Part shown: one piece after another, positions 18,755 to 28,841 of the stretch
Numbering within the stretch: position 1 is the first letter of the stretch
How the letters are laid out: each line of letters begins with the position of its first letter
NCBI GenBank assembly: GCA_000151295.1
Contig: GG745344.1
Span: 947,196 to 978,435, forward strand
Direction: 5' to 3'
Length of the DNA stretch: 31,240 nucleotides
Source: Allomyces macrogynus ATCC 38327
Lineage: Eukaryota; Blastocladiomycota; Blastocladiomycetes; Blastocladiales; Blastocladiaceae
Position numbers and translations under genes: made by a program
Notes under the pieces: model-generated
What the model saw: only the letters and a program-made list of their open reading frames with translations
Told to the model about the DNA's origin: nothing
Database searches by the model: none

Positions 18755-21031
18755 ATGACTGCAACGACACTTGCCGCCCTCCCTCACCGTGTTCTTGTGC
18801 TGATCGCCAAGCATGTCCTCCACGCTTGTGAAGTTTCTGACCTGGACCAGCTTCAAAAGACCCAAGGAGTGCCCTGGCCACTGGTTCGCGTTGACTCGCT
18901 TGGTGCACGCTCGCTGGCCGAACTACGCAAAACATGCAAGAGTTGGATGCTCGCTGCCGATGAAGTTCTCCAATGCCATCTCGAGCTGAAAGTGGCGACC
19001 GAAGTAACCAAGGCCAACGATACGCGTTTGCTTCGGCTCAAGGTTACGCCAAATCATGACCAGGTCAGCTGGGCGCCGGCCAATCTGGCCGTTATGCAAC
19101 TCCACGATTACGTTGGCAGCGTGAGCGTCGAAGATGGTCTCGTGGACGTGCCGAATCGTCCTGCTGTATTGCGTGTGCCCAACTTCAGCTCCCAGGAGCG
19201 ATTTCAAGCTACCAGCCCACCGCCAGTCTTGGCAACGTTGATTCGTTGGCTCAGCGTTCTGGCGCCCGATCCTTCACCTCTGGTTATTCCAGCCAAGTAT
19301 GTTCATTCGCTGACCATCGTCGATTCGGGGCACGGATACCTTTCGGAAAGCGGGTATCTGTCACAAACTGGACTCGGCAAAGACTTTGACAATGTTGTGC
19401 ATCATGAGGCGCTATCTGTGCTGCTCGAACACACCGTTGTGCGCTTTCCACATCTCATGACGCTCAACCTTGGTCATCTTGTTCTCCCGGCGTCTGCCCT
19501 CCTTCGCCCGCTTGCATTGGTTGCGCATACTCTCGTGGTCCTCCAGCTCGCGGTGCCAAATTCTTGGTCGGCCGAAATGGCGCCTCTGGCCATGCCTCTG
19601 TTGCGCGAGTTTCGGTTTGGCATGCTCAAGAATCCGGCGACCATGGAAAAGGGCAGCATTGGATCGTGTCTAATCATTGCCCCTGCCCTGCAGACTCTCG
19701 CTCTTTCCGCATCGCGAGTCGAGACGCAATTCTTCCGCAATTATCTGTCCCGTCGTGCTGCGACGTTGCACTGTCTTGTCCTGGATTGTGACGTGGAACC
19801 AACGTTTGAGGACCTGATTCAGCGGACTGGGGCGTGCACGACTTGGTCTGAGTTGCGCTATCTCGACGCGCCAATCATGGCGCTGTTCATGATGATCCGC
19901 GGCGCCAAGCTGGTCGATAACCCGCTGCCTCAGCTCGCGTCGCTCAAGCTGCACCCGACCCAGTCTGGAGGCGTCCATGTGCCCCCGATGCGACTGCCCG
20001 TGATGCCGCAGTTAGCACATGTGGAGCTGACTCGGTTTGTCCCGCTGCACGCGACGCTCTTGCAGTCCCTGTCCACCGCGGCGCCGTGTCTGGCGTACTT
20101 GAAGCTCGACAAGTGCAGGCTTGCTTTCTCAGTTGGTGCGTCGACGGCAGTCTCATTCTTGGTCCTTGAAAAGCTCGTGCTCGACCAGTCGTTTATCACC
20201 AACATGCTTGTCACGACGATCAATGCGCCTCGAATCAAGGACGTGACAATTGTCGTCAACAGCTCGAACTCACTCAAAGACGTGGCTCTGTGGTCGACCA
20301 TCTCGGAGCTGACGGTCGTCAATCCGCAATTGCACGACGCGATCCAGCTGCGTGCCGAGAACATCGGCGCAATCATCCCGCGCCTTTCCAAGTTGCAGCT
20401 TTATGGCCGCATCGAATGGGCCGACCAGAGCTACCCGCTGCTTCAAAACATCACGACGCTGGTGGTGGGCGCTGAGACTGCCAATGAGCTCGCGCGCATG
20501 CCTTCCACTTTGTGCCAGCTCGTCGACTTGGAGATCGACCACCTGTGTTCTTGCTGCAATAATGTGCTTGATTTTGTCCCTGCCTCCGGCCGTTTACAGC
20601 GACTCAAGGTACCATCGCTCCATGCACGGGCCTTTGAGCAAGCGCTGCGTCTACCGAAACTCAAGATTTTGGACGTTGGCCTCGTGCGGAACCATGGAGC
20701 GACCCCGATGGCCGCACTCACGCTCGAGTTCGACCAGCAACGTTTACCGTGGTCAATGGTCCCAAAATTTGAGCATAGGGTCGCGAGTCGGCTCGTTGTC
20801 AAGATTGCGCGCATCACAAATGTGCAGGCAGCCATGGTCGAAATGGAGGCGATGATCCGCGCTATTGCCGTGGAGCCCCAGCGCGGCAGAAAAGAGGTTC
20901 TGGCGATGCCTCTTGATGTGATACTGGAAGGACTGGTCCACGAGAGCATTGTTGGGGCGTTGGGCGCGATGCTCATGAGTTTGGAGCGTGAGGGATACGT
21001 GCAACCGCAGTTGATGGCGCACGAAATGTAA
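18755..21031 (+). CDS. F-box-like leucine-rich-repeat protein, intact copy A
   Basis: A single-exon 758-residue protein. I choose the ATG at 18755 (MTATTLAALPHRVLVLIAKHVL) because it places the F-box-like motif LPHRVLVLIAKHVL at the extreme N-terminus, as in the paralogue at 26065 (LPADILRLVAMHIL). The F-box-like region continues through LAELRKTCKSWMLAADEVLQ. The rest is a long irregular leucine-rich solenoid with segments such as FPHLMTLNLGHLVLP, MPQLAHVELTRF, APCLAYLKLDKCRL and LSKLQLYGRIEW. The C-terminus has LRRLVVKIARITN-like sequence (here SRLVVKIARITNVQAAMVEM) and LAMPLDVILEGLVHES. F-box proteins usually recruit substrates to SCF ubiquitin ligases; that role is inference, since the F-box is degenerate. 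It belongs to a family with one other intact and at least four broken copies in this window. Confidence 0.85.
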   Translation: MTATTLAALPHRVLVLIAKHVLHACEVSDLDQLQKTQGVPWPLVRVDSLGARSLAELRKTCKSWMLAADEVLQCHLELKVATEVTKANDTRLLRLKVTPNHDQVSWAPANLAVMQLHDYVGSVSVEDGLVDVPNRPAVLRVPNFSSQERFQATSPPPVLATLIRWLSVLAPDPSPLVIPAKYVHSLTIVDSGHGYLSESGYLSQTGLGKDFDNVVHHEALSVLLEHTVVRFPHLMTLNLGHLVLPASALLRPLALVAHTLVVLQLAVPNSWSAEMAPLAMPLLREFRFGMLKNPATMEKGSIGSCLIIAPALQTLALSASRVETQFFRNYLSRRAATLHCLVLDCDVEPTFEDLIQRTGACTTWSELRYLDAPIMALFMMIRGAKLVDNPLPQLASLKLHPTQSGGVHVPPMRLPVMPQLAHVELTRFVPLHATLLQSLSTAAPCLAYLKLDKCRLAFSVGASTAVSFLVLEKLVLDQSFITNMLVTTINAPRIKDVTIVVNSSNSLKDVALWSTISELTVVNPQLHDAIQLRAENIGAIIPRLSKLQLYGRIEWADQSYPLLQNITTLVVGAETANELARMPSTLCQLVDLEIDHLCSCCNNVLDFVPASGRLQRLKVPSLHARAFEQALRLPKLKILDVGLVRNHGATPMAALTLEFDQQRLPWSMVPKFEHRVASRLVVKIARITNVQAAMVEMEAMIRAIAVEPQRGRKEVLAMPLDVILEGLVHESIVGALGAMLMSLEREGYVQPQLMAHEM

Positions 21032-21176
21032 ATAATGGTGGAGTTGAGCAACGGAGACCGTTTCGTTCTCAAGTCCGATTGTGTTCGTGATTTGGAATTT
21101 CTGGTATTATTGAACAAACGATACTGCTTTTCGCACCCCTGCCAAACGTCCACAACCATTACCACTCGCTCCTTGC

Positions 21177-22145
21177 TCGAATGAATGACCAGGCCCTCGA
21201 TCAAACTCGCGCGAATCTTCACCAGCACTTCGTCGATCTGCAAACCGACTTGTGGGTCGACGCTCTCATCAAGGATCAACTCGATTGGCAACATCTTGTT
21301 TGCGTCAGCAGCTGGCGGAGCCAAATCCCGCCAATGCACGAGCGACTTTCCGATTAAGCACGGCGGAGTACTCAGAAACAGCCGTGTGCACATCGTGAAC
21401 ATACATGACAGTCAGACCGACTAACATGTCCCAGCAGCATGAATTGTGGCAGCACGTGCCAAACGAGGCTTCCTTGGCGGTACTCGAACGACCAGCCAGA
21501 CATGGCTTCCTCATAGTTTCCAAGCGTGACCATGTGCGCCTTAAAGTCTTCGAGAGCGGATATGCGTGCAAGCGCTGAAATGGCCAGTGGGTGCAGGTTT
21601 GGCGATACGCAGAGTGTCGGCAAACGGGATCGTGTTAAGCGGCCCGTCCAGATCATTGTCCATAGAAAGGGTTTGGCTGTGCAGGCTTGGGAAAACATTT
21701 CATGGCGCATTGGCCAGCGCAAGCGTGACACGGCACCCGACAGCAAGTGAGTTCACGCTCACAACCGCACGCGGAAATTCGCCACTGGTCCATTGGAAAT
21801 CCGTGTGCAAGTGGAGCTTTCCCAACGCTGGCGTTGAGGACGGTGGAGTCCGGGTCGTCCACCCAAAGCTGCAAAGTGGGCGGAAATAGGGTTCTTCATT
21901 TTGCGACATGTGCGCGAAAGCGCAAGCAGCGAGCGATTTGCAACATCAGCGACAGAGAGGCAGTCCTGATCCATAAGTTTGGCATCCATGGCCATAATGC
22001 ACTGGGCAATAAAGATGAGAACTTCGCTCGGCAAAGAGCTCAGAGAGACCTGCGTCAAAGAACGCACAGAGCTGGTGCTGGTGGTGGCGGGCACAGTCAC
22101 AAAGGCCGAGTACTCCATAATAGCCGCAACAGGCGGGTTCATCAT
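21177..22145 (-). pseudogene. F-box-like/LRR family pseudogene, middle deleted
   Basis: The minus-strand frame from ATG 22145 contains the family N-terminus (SLSSLPSEVLIFIAQCIMAM ... LLALSRTCRKM). After two in-frame stops near 21750, the same frame continues into the family C-terminal region: LHPLAISALARISALEDF and WSFEYRQGSLVWHVLPQ, matching LHPNLIEQLARMPKIESI and WTLDYSQGHAVWSSVPR of the intact minus gene at 26065. After a frameshift near 21400 the tail reads LPIELILDESVDPQVGLQID (about 21280), the family ending. The leucine-rich middle (several hundred residues) is largely absent. Its 5' side abuts the foldback element at 22311. Confidence 0.7.
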
Positions 22146-22310
22146 TGTAGAAAGTTCAGACGCAAATGCAGCACGTTGGGGCGTGCTTGGACACGCGAGG
22201 TTGAGGAGATGTGTTGACCGCGGGAGCAGACGGGAAGAGACAGAGTCGAGGCGACGGGGAGCGAGTTGAATGCGGCAGCGTGATGTGCTGGCTCACAGAT
22301 TCTATAAGTA

Positions 22311-23015
22311 TGGAGCAGGACATGTTGAGCCTTCTGGATTTTTTTGTTACTCCCCACCCCCTACCGTTATGCCCGCTGATATTTTTACCACCTGCAATTG
22401 AATTAGATAGATGTACCCTACTTTCAGTGAGTAAACGGTCGACATCAACCTGGTGGCAGCCGAGAACGCAACTGGATCTCGGCCGCCAGGACTCAAACTA
22501 TGAATTCAGCTAAGTTTCCAATGCGCGCCATCAAGGCAAGAACGTTAGACTTTGTTTTGTCAAAATCGGAGGTGAATTGAGTGAGGAGATTGGTTTTGAG
22601 TGAACGGACATTTGGCCGTGTCTGGTCGGGGTTCGAAAGTGGTTGTTGAGCCTGCTTGCGCGTCGCGTCGCTGTGACCGCAACGACTTGCATCGGCTGTG
22701 GTGAACAAAGCCAAATGACTGGTCACTCACAACGGATCTCCTCACTCAATTCAACTCCGATTTTGACAAAACAAATTGCAACGTTCTTTTCTTGATGGCG
22801 CGCATTGGAAACTTAGCTGAATTCATAGTTTGAGTCCTGGCGGCCGAGATCCAGTTGCGTTCTCGGCTGCCACCAGGTTGATGTCGACCGTTTACTCACT
22901 AAAAGTAGGGTACAACTATCTGACTCAATTGCAGGTGGTAAAAATATCAGCGGGCATAACGGTAGGGGGTGGGGAGTAACAAAAAAATCCAGAAGGCTCA
23001 ACATGTCCTGCACCA
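22311..23015. mobile_element. 705-bp foldback element/long-TIR MITE with TA target duplication
   Basis: The left arm 22311-22616 and right arm 22710-23015 are about 306-nt near-perfect inverted copies; only scattered mismatches are seen, more of them toward the inner ends. About 93 nt of unique sequence (22617-22709) separates them. Ends are TGG(A/T)GCAGGACATGTTG, and TA lies directly outside each end (22309-22310, 23016-23017), suggesting a TA duplication as in Tc1/mariner-like elements. No transposase is encoded, so it is non-autonomous. It lies between two broken copies of the LRR family. Confidence 0.88.
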
Positions 23016-23019
23016 TACC

Positions 23020-23569
23020 GCTTGCTCTTTGCGGGCTGTCGTATTTCCTTCCGCTTTTCAAACGGCGTGTGTCGATTGCTGGGCAAGCTGTGCTTGAAGA
23101 AATGGCCGAAGCACTTTCCAATGCCGCGTTAGTGGCATTGACCAATGATGGCTACTTGCCTTGTCTTGTGCCGCTCTCTGTTCTTCGCGTTTTCGCCACA
23201 AATTTGCATCCTGACTTGCTCGCATGGCTCTCACTGATGGCGCGCTTGGATACACTCATCATGGACGCCATCATGTGCCTGGGCACCCGGTCTGGGCCAA
23301 ACTCCCGCGCTTGCCTTGGCTGCTCCCCTCGCGACGCCCCGCCGATACACTGCAGATCCATGTCCAGAGGCCGCACATTGATGTGGCCGAGGTTATACAG
23401 GACATTCTCGACGTGAGGTGGTCTGCTGGGCTCACCCGGTTTGGGTATGGCGAATTTGGCCAAGCTCCGATTGAGGTGGAAGTGAGTGGATGGCGCCGTG
23501 GATCCCGCGTTTGCAGAGACGTTGGCGCAGGTATTTGCGCGCGACGAGCCGCCCTCTGTTGAGGAGTAG
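23020..23569 (+). pseudogene. C-terminal remnant of an F-box-like/LRR family gene
   Basis: Three successive frames give the family C-terminus. PLSVLRVFATNLHPDLLAWL (about 23170-23230) corresponds to LHPNLIEQLARM of the 26065 gene. GHPVWAKLPRLPWLL ... DTLQIHVQRPHIDVAEVI (about 23278-23400) corresponds to GHAVWSSVPRMEL ... VVRVVSVQDVAKAV. VDGAVDPAFAETLAQVF (about 23488-23540, stop TAG 23567-23569) corresponds to the family tail. Two frameshifts separate these parts. The N-terminal F-box and most repeats are absent; the remnant starts right at the foldback element, which may have truncated it. Confidence 0.7.
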
Positions 23570-23594
23570 GGGTAGCTGTTGCGAGCTGTGTTAT

Positions 23595-25619
23595 TGGTGG
23601 GCGGGCCAGTCGATGTGTTGGAACGGCGCATTTTACAGAATGAGCCGTGCTTCCTGCACCTCTACCTATTTGTGAAGCCTCACCACTTGGATGCTACCTT
23701 GGAGCGCTGTTGACGAATATTCAAGTCGCCTGTTTTGGAGACGATGTCCTCGCCTGTTTCTGACAATGGTTTTCACATTTGAAGGGTGTCTGTGGAATGC
23801 AGATCCGCTAAGGACACGATCAACTTGTCCTTCCGTTGCAAGTGCAGCATTGATGGATGGCGACGCCGGTCTCACGCCATTCATTTCAGTGGCCAACGAC
23901 ATGAAGGGGGCTTCATGGTTGTCTCATCTGGTTGGTTCGATCATGATTGGCAACTGGAAGGATCCAAACCGTATCACGGCAAGCCCAGCCATGATGGCAC
24001 GGCTCATGTCATGCCTGATCGCGCAGTTTACCAACGTGATGGGTTTTGACGTCTTTGTGCCTCTCTCTGCTCCAACATTGATCCCCGTTCTCTCTTCGCT
24101 GGCCCCAACCGTGACCGCTCTCCGGATTCTGGTGTTGGCTGGCACATGTGACGCGCTCGGTTCCGCACAGTTGGCCATTCCGCGCTTGCGTGACTTGAGG
24201 ATTATCAATGGCGACAGGACCGATGTAGTTCGCATGCTTCCGGCAATGCCACAGCTGCGCGCGCTTCGCGTTAGTGGAATCATTGTTCACGTCGATTTTC
24301 TTCTTGCTGGATTGCGGAAGCTGGCCCCGACTCTGACTCGTGTCGAAATGGCGCATGTGAGCGTCATTGGTTCACTCGCCGCTGTGAGTTGCCGCTGGTT
24401 CCCAGCTCATGGCTGGTCCTGCGCGCGCTGAAGCTGTCAGTCGACTCGGCTCTCTTTCACCTGTTTCGTGGCGCATTGTCGGATGCCCGAGATTCGCCCA
24501 TGAGATTACTGCACGGCTTGCAGCTCGTGTCCCCCCTGACCATGGTGTGGCCAAGTCGATTCTCTTTCCACCCTTGCCGCACTTAATTGACATGACGCTA
24601 CTTGCGATGCATTTTCCCGCGCCGCTCCTGGTCAATATTGCAACGGCCGCGCCGGGAATCGCATGCTTGACCATGGACTGCTGCACAATCAGCGAAGGTG
24701 GATTGCTGCCTGCGATGTTTCCGGCGCTGAAGTCACTCGTGGTAAAGGGTCATCCAATGGACTTGTTCTATCCTGACGACGTGGGCCTGGATCGTGTCTT
24801 GCGCGCCCCTTGACTTTCCCACTTGGACTCCACTTTTGCAGAGGATGATGATGATGAACAAGACATGCCTGCCCGACTCACATGGCCTACTGTGACTTCA
24901 CTCGCGCTCCGCCCCGAATTTCGTGATATCGTCAGCGTGAGAGTGGACGGCGAGCTGCTCGTCGCGTCGTTGCCCCGGCTCACATCACTCCATGTGGAAC
25001 TCGACATGGACTGGACACATAGTGCGCCGACGTTTGCTTTTCTGATGCACCTGACGGCCAATGCCTGGACAATTTCGACGCTCTCGAGTGCCACCCCAAA
25101 ACTCGAATCCCTCGAACTGTTCACTCCGAACAACCCCGACATGGCCAATAATTCCGGCACTTTGTTTGAGATTCCGACGCCGCCGTACTTGCGCCGTGCG
25201 ACGGCGTCGGCTGCGGAACAGCACATTCATTCTTGATCCGCTGTCGCGGTTGGTGCAGCTTGAGTCGACATCCACTTCGAGCAGGAAGATGAGTCGGATT
25301 GGGGAATGCGGCTCGAGTACCGCCAGGGCCATCCGATCTGGTCCCTTTTTGCGACGCGGCCACTGCGTTTCCACGACTTAATCTCGCAGTCGAGGTTGTA
25401 CATGTGCAAGACGCGGGAACGGCTATCGTCGACATTGTGAACCTTGTGCGGTGGGCCGCTGCTGCAGAGTACGCGCCAACACCAGTGAACTTTGGCGTGC
25501 ATGTCGAACTTTCAGTGGACCTGATGTTTCAAAAGCAGGTGGCGAGCATGCTTGTGCGCCTCAAGGAGACCGTCCCCGCGGTTGTTTCTGCTGCTGCCAA
25601 TGCTTTTCGTACAGTTTAA
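23595..25619 (+). pseudogene. long F-box-like/LRR family pseudogene with several frameshifts
   Basis: This is a near full-length leucine-rich copy in head-to-tail order with the previous remnant. Recognisable pieces are INLSFRCKCSID (early region; compare LKLTFRRCSMD in the 26065 gene), LAPTVTALRILVLAGTCDAL and MPQLRALRVSGI (about 24100-24290), FPPLPHLIDMTLLAMHFPA with AAPGIACLTMDCCTI (about 24570-24700), LTWPTVTSLALRPEF (about 24880), WGMRLEYRQGHPIWSLF (about 25300) and LAVEVVHVQDAGTAIVDI (about 25390-25440). The frame changes near 24380, 24540, 25240 and 25380, and a stop lies at 24811. The F-box-like N-terminus is not found. A few breaks could be introns, but not all. The final stop is at 25617-25619. 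Confidence 0.7.
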
Positions 25620-26064
25620 GATGCTTTGAGTGTGGCAAGGGCACAATCATTTCGATTTCCTTTCGTGGATGCAGAGTTTATCGCAAGTTTGTGCACTGGA
25701 AGGCTGCTTCATACCTTTTCGCCTTATCGGATTTCACCATCTTGTTTATTCCAGATCAACGTGTTCTGCATTCTTTCTGAACGTTCCCTCACTCTATCAA
25801 TTTCGTGCTGTGCTCGTTGATTGTAAGTTGTTTGCTTTGGCGGACCTCCATGATGTGGCTCCCTGCGCACTCGCGAGCTTGCATTTCTACCGATGTACCA
25901 ACGAACTGGCCAGACACATTGTCCAGCCTGTCCTGACCATACCTGGCCATCAATCGTGAGCAACAACACCCAGAGCTCAGGGCTTATCGAAGAAAATCGA
26001 AGAAAACAATGCCTTTTGTCTGCCAAAGTTGACGATGGAAGAGCGAATCATAAGCAAATGAGGA
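25620..26064. other. intergenic region, no gene seen
   Basis: Sequence between the broken plus-strand copy and the convergent intact gene. Short frames only; it probably contains the 3' UTR of the minus-strand gene. Confidence 0.4.
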
Positions 26065-28278
26065 TCAGGCAGGACGCAACCGAAGACGTGGTGAACCTGC
26101 AGATGAAGGAACGGCCGCTACAGCCAAGAAACGGCCGTGAAGGTCGCATTCATCGACTCCTGCCAGCGCTGCAAGCAGGCGCCTCCCAGTGACCACATCG
26201 ACGGCATCAACAAGATGCACCTCCACCGGGAGTGGTTCCTCGAACTGCCCGCCCTTGATGACCCACTCGACCATGCGCTCGATCTCGGACACGGCCTTGG
26301 CCACGTCCTGCACGGACACAACGCGCACCACAAATTGATCCGCGATCCGACCTGTCAGCTCCATGCGCGGCACAGAGCTCCACACCGCATGGCCCTGCGA
26401 GTAATCGAGCGTCCATTCCGGTAGCGTCGCGTCGTCTTCCAAATCGACGCGATGCCGACCAATCGACTCAATCTTCGGCATGCGCGCAAGCTGTTCGATC
26501 AGATTCGGGTGGAGATTGCCCTTGATGCGGCGCAGAGAGTGTGTCGCCGCGGCAGGCAGCACACGGAATGGCGGGTCCTCGAGGAACATGAACTCGAGGT
26601 GGACAAGGTTCGGCAGGGCATGAGGAGGGAAGGTGGCAAGTGCAGCTGCCGTTGTCTGCAGATGCGTGACGGTGCGGAGCGTCGGTGCCGCATCCATCCA
26701 CTCGACGTCCCGACCAGGCAAGTGCAGCGACGTGAGGTGCACAAGGGCGTCGAGCTGCGCGCCAGAGATCTTGACGGGGCCGCCCATGTAGCCAAAGTTG
26801 TCGATGGAGACAAACGTGACGCTGGGCCACGGGATCGCCGGCGCGGTGAGTGGATCGTTAACACACCACTCGACATGAGCGAGGCACGGCGCGTCGAGGA
26901 GCTCGGCGAGATCCATGGCAGTCTGCGTTCCGTAGACGCCCAGCTTGGTGAGCGACGGGAAGGTCAAGCGCGATGGGAGTGGGCTCGACGCAAGCGCAAG
27001 CGTGCACTTGTGCAACTTGAGCGACGACAAGCATGGGGCAACGGCACTCATGCTGGAGAGGAACGACTGGGTTACGAGCATCTGGACAAACTGGACGGAA
27101 ACGAGGCACGGGAATCGTGGAAGCAGCGGCGGGAGCAGACCAACAGTGCGAGCGTTTTTGAACAACGAGAGCGATTGCAGTGCTGGAAACTCGGCAACTT
27201 CTGCAAAAGATGCGCTGCGAGCAATCAAAGCGTTGAAGACGTCGACCACGCCGCGGAAGCTGCGCAACTGGTGCCACAATAGCATTTGAGTCGGGGCAAC
27301 GACAGCAGGGTCGTCCACGACGCTGCATCGCTTCACTGTGAGCTGTTGCAGAGTACCAGCAAACTGGGGCAGCCCGTGGATGAGGAGACTCTGATGGATG
27401 AAAGGCACGACCAAGAAAAGAACTTGCAACCGAGGCGCGACAGGCAATGTTCGAATCGCTGGCCCGTTTCCCGTCGTTCCAGTTGCGCTGTCAATACGCA
27501 AGTCGAGCATAGACGGAAGCACAAGAGACGTGGCCACGTTATCCCAATCGGGCGACACGCAAACGCGAAGCGACGTCAGAGTTGATGCCCATGGCGCTCT
27601 GGCCCAAGCCCTGGCAGGCAGCCCCACGGCGAGCTGGTGGAAGACAGCAATATTCGGGAGCCACTCGGCAAGACACGCCACCAGATTTGCGAGCCCGGGG
27701 GCATGGTCCAAGCCAGAATCGGCGAGGGAATCCATACTGCATCTGCGGAAGGTCAACTTGAGCGAACGGATCCGGTCGCGCGGAACATGCACAGATTGAT
27801 CATCGAGCTGGACGCGAACAAATGGGGAATCGCACGGGACTCCGTGGTGGACGGTGACGGGTAACGGTGAACTGGGATTAGCATCCAAAGTTGCGTTACT
27901 GGCAGAGCGGCCCATGGCAATCGAGTCGAGCACAAAAATGGGTGGGGTGCTCACAGGGCTGCCGGCCAAGTGGGCTCTATACGTGAACGCGAGCAGAATT
28001 TGATCCTGGTTCCGGGCCACGTCGGAAATTTGCAGCTCGACTGTTGACCTGGCCTGCAGGATCAGGTCGAGTTCGAGATGCAGGTGCCAATCCAACAAGC
28101 TGTCAACGACATGCATCCATGTGCGACACGAGCAGCGGAGCGCAACAATAGTTTTGGTCATCGTGGTTGATGACATTGGGAGGCACTGCGTCTTGCAAAA
28201 AGTGCCATCGTCGTTGAGAATATGCATGGCGACCAGACGCAGGATGTCGGCGGGCAAGTGGAGGAATTGCGGGGCCAT
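26065..28278 (-). CDS. F-box-like leucine-rich-repeat protein, intact copy B
   Basis: A single-exon 737-residue protein. The frame is open to ATG 28377, but I choose ATG 28278 (MAPQFLHLPADILRLVAMHIL) because it places the F-box-like motif at the N-terminus and because a TATATA box lies at 28301-28306, inside the longer version. The F-box-like region runs through IVALRCSCRTWMHVVDSLLD. A long irregular LRR solenoid follows (STLTSLRVCV, LPSMLDLRIDS, VAPCLSSLKLHKCTLAL, LVHLTSLHLPGRDVEW). The C-terminal module WTLDYSQGHAVWSSVPR ... VVRVVSVQDVAKAV ... PLPVEVHLVDAVDVV is the part shared most clearly with the pseudogenes. The role, possibly SCF substrate recognition, is inferred from architecture only. 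This copy is oriented opposite to copy A at 18755. Confidence 0.85.
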   Translation of the reverse strand: MAPQFLHLPADILRLVAMHILNDDGTFCKTQCLPMSSTTMTKTIVALRCSCRTWMHVVDSLLDWHLHLELDLILQARSTVELQISDVARNQDQILLAFTYRAHLAGSPVSTPPIFVLDSIAMGRSASNATLDANPSSPLPVTVHHGVPCDSPFVRVQLDDQSVHVPRDRIRSLKLTFRRCSMDSLADSGLDHAPGLANLVACLAEWLPNIAVFHQLAVGLPARAWARAPWASTLTSLRVCVSPDWDNVATSLVLPSMLDLRIDSATGTTGNGPAIRTLPVAPRLQVLFLVVPFIHQSLLIHGLPQFAGTLQQLTVKRCSVVDDPAVVAPTQMLLWHQLRSFRGVVDVFNALIARSASFAEVAEFPALQSLSLFKNARTVGLLPPLLPRFPCLVSVQFVQMLVTQSFLSSMSAVAPCLSSLKLHKCTLALASSPLPSRLTFPSLTKLGVYGTQTAMDLAELLDAPCLAHVEWCVNDPLTAPAIPWPSVTFVSIDNFGYMGGPVKISGAQLDALVHLTSLHLPGRDVEWMDAAPTLRTVTHLQTTAAALATFPPHALPNLVHLEFMFLEDPPFRVLPAAATHSLRRIKGNLHPNLIEQLARMPKIESIGRHRVDLEDDATLPEWTLDYSQGHAVWSSVPRMELTGRIADQFVVRVVSVQDVAKAVSEIERMVEWVIKGGQFEEPLPVEVHLVDAVDVVTGRRLLAALAGVDECDLHGRFLAVAAVPSSAGSPRLRLRPA

Positions 28279-28841
28279 GGGCTTGAATGTTTTCGACGGG
28301 TATATACTTGCGAGCTGCGATAACTTGCAATTCGGCCAAGGCGCGTGCGGGTCAACATGCATGGACCTGCACGACACAACCTTTGCTTTTGGGTTGGCAA
28401 AGGATGTGAGGTGGTCATGCTTGGGTTGTGACGTGGAAGAACATCACAGATCGGCGCGTCGCCCTCGTCTGTGAATTTATGGATCTTTCTCTTTCTCTGA
28501 GACAGAGTGCCTGTAACAGTTCCAACGTGGCGCGACTGATGAAGCTTGCGCAGACGTGCGCCGCTTCCACTCCCATCAAAGAGCCAGTGAGCGACAAAAT
28601 GGCTGAAGAAAAAGACCAAGGCGAAGCCAAGTGGTACGAAGACGATTGCAATTTTCTGAACAGCCGAGAAGTGTGCCAAAATATGCGATCCAGACACTAA
28701 CGCCGAACGAAAAGCAACAAACGGAACGCCCCTCACCATCCATCCCAAACCAGTCGACCAACCATCCAGTTCGTTTCCCATCCATCCAGCTCGTGGCCAC
28801 ATCGCCATCTCACGTGCTCAACCCCGCGGGCCCAGCCTCCT
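28279..28841. other. intergenic region upstream of copy B
   Basis: Apart from the TATA box I see no gene. Overlapping frames on both strands have no recognisable features. Confidence 0.4.
28301..28306 (-). promoter_or_regulatory. TATA box of F-box-like/LRR copy B
   Basis: TATATA (GTATATAC in context on the minus strand) 23 nt upstream of the chosen ATG. It implies a very short leader and argues against the upstream ATG at 28377. Confidence 0.5.

Noticed and set aside
20443..21402. 319-codon minus-strand frame as a separate gene
   Set aside because: Only its first part (to about 21177) matches the family C-terminus; the rest is antisense to the intact gene at 18755-21031.
22311..23015. CRISPR-like or tandem repeat array
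   Set aside because: There are only two arms in inverted orientation with one short centre, and the host is eukaryotic; a foldback transposon explains it.
22211..23145. Two similar short proteins (plus 22211-22513, minus 22813-23145) as real genes
   Set aside because: They share sequence only because they lie in the inverted arms of the foldback element; there is no sign of coding constraint.
26452..27282. 276-codon plus-strand frame opposite LRR copy B
   Set aside because: Arg/Glu/Gln-rich complement of a leucine-rich coding strand; no independent support.
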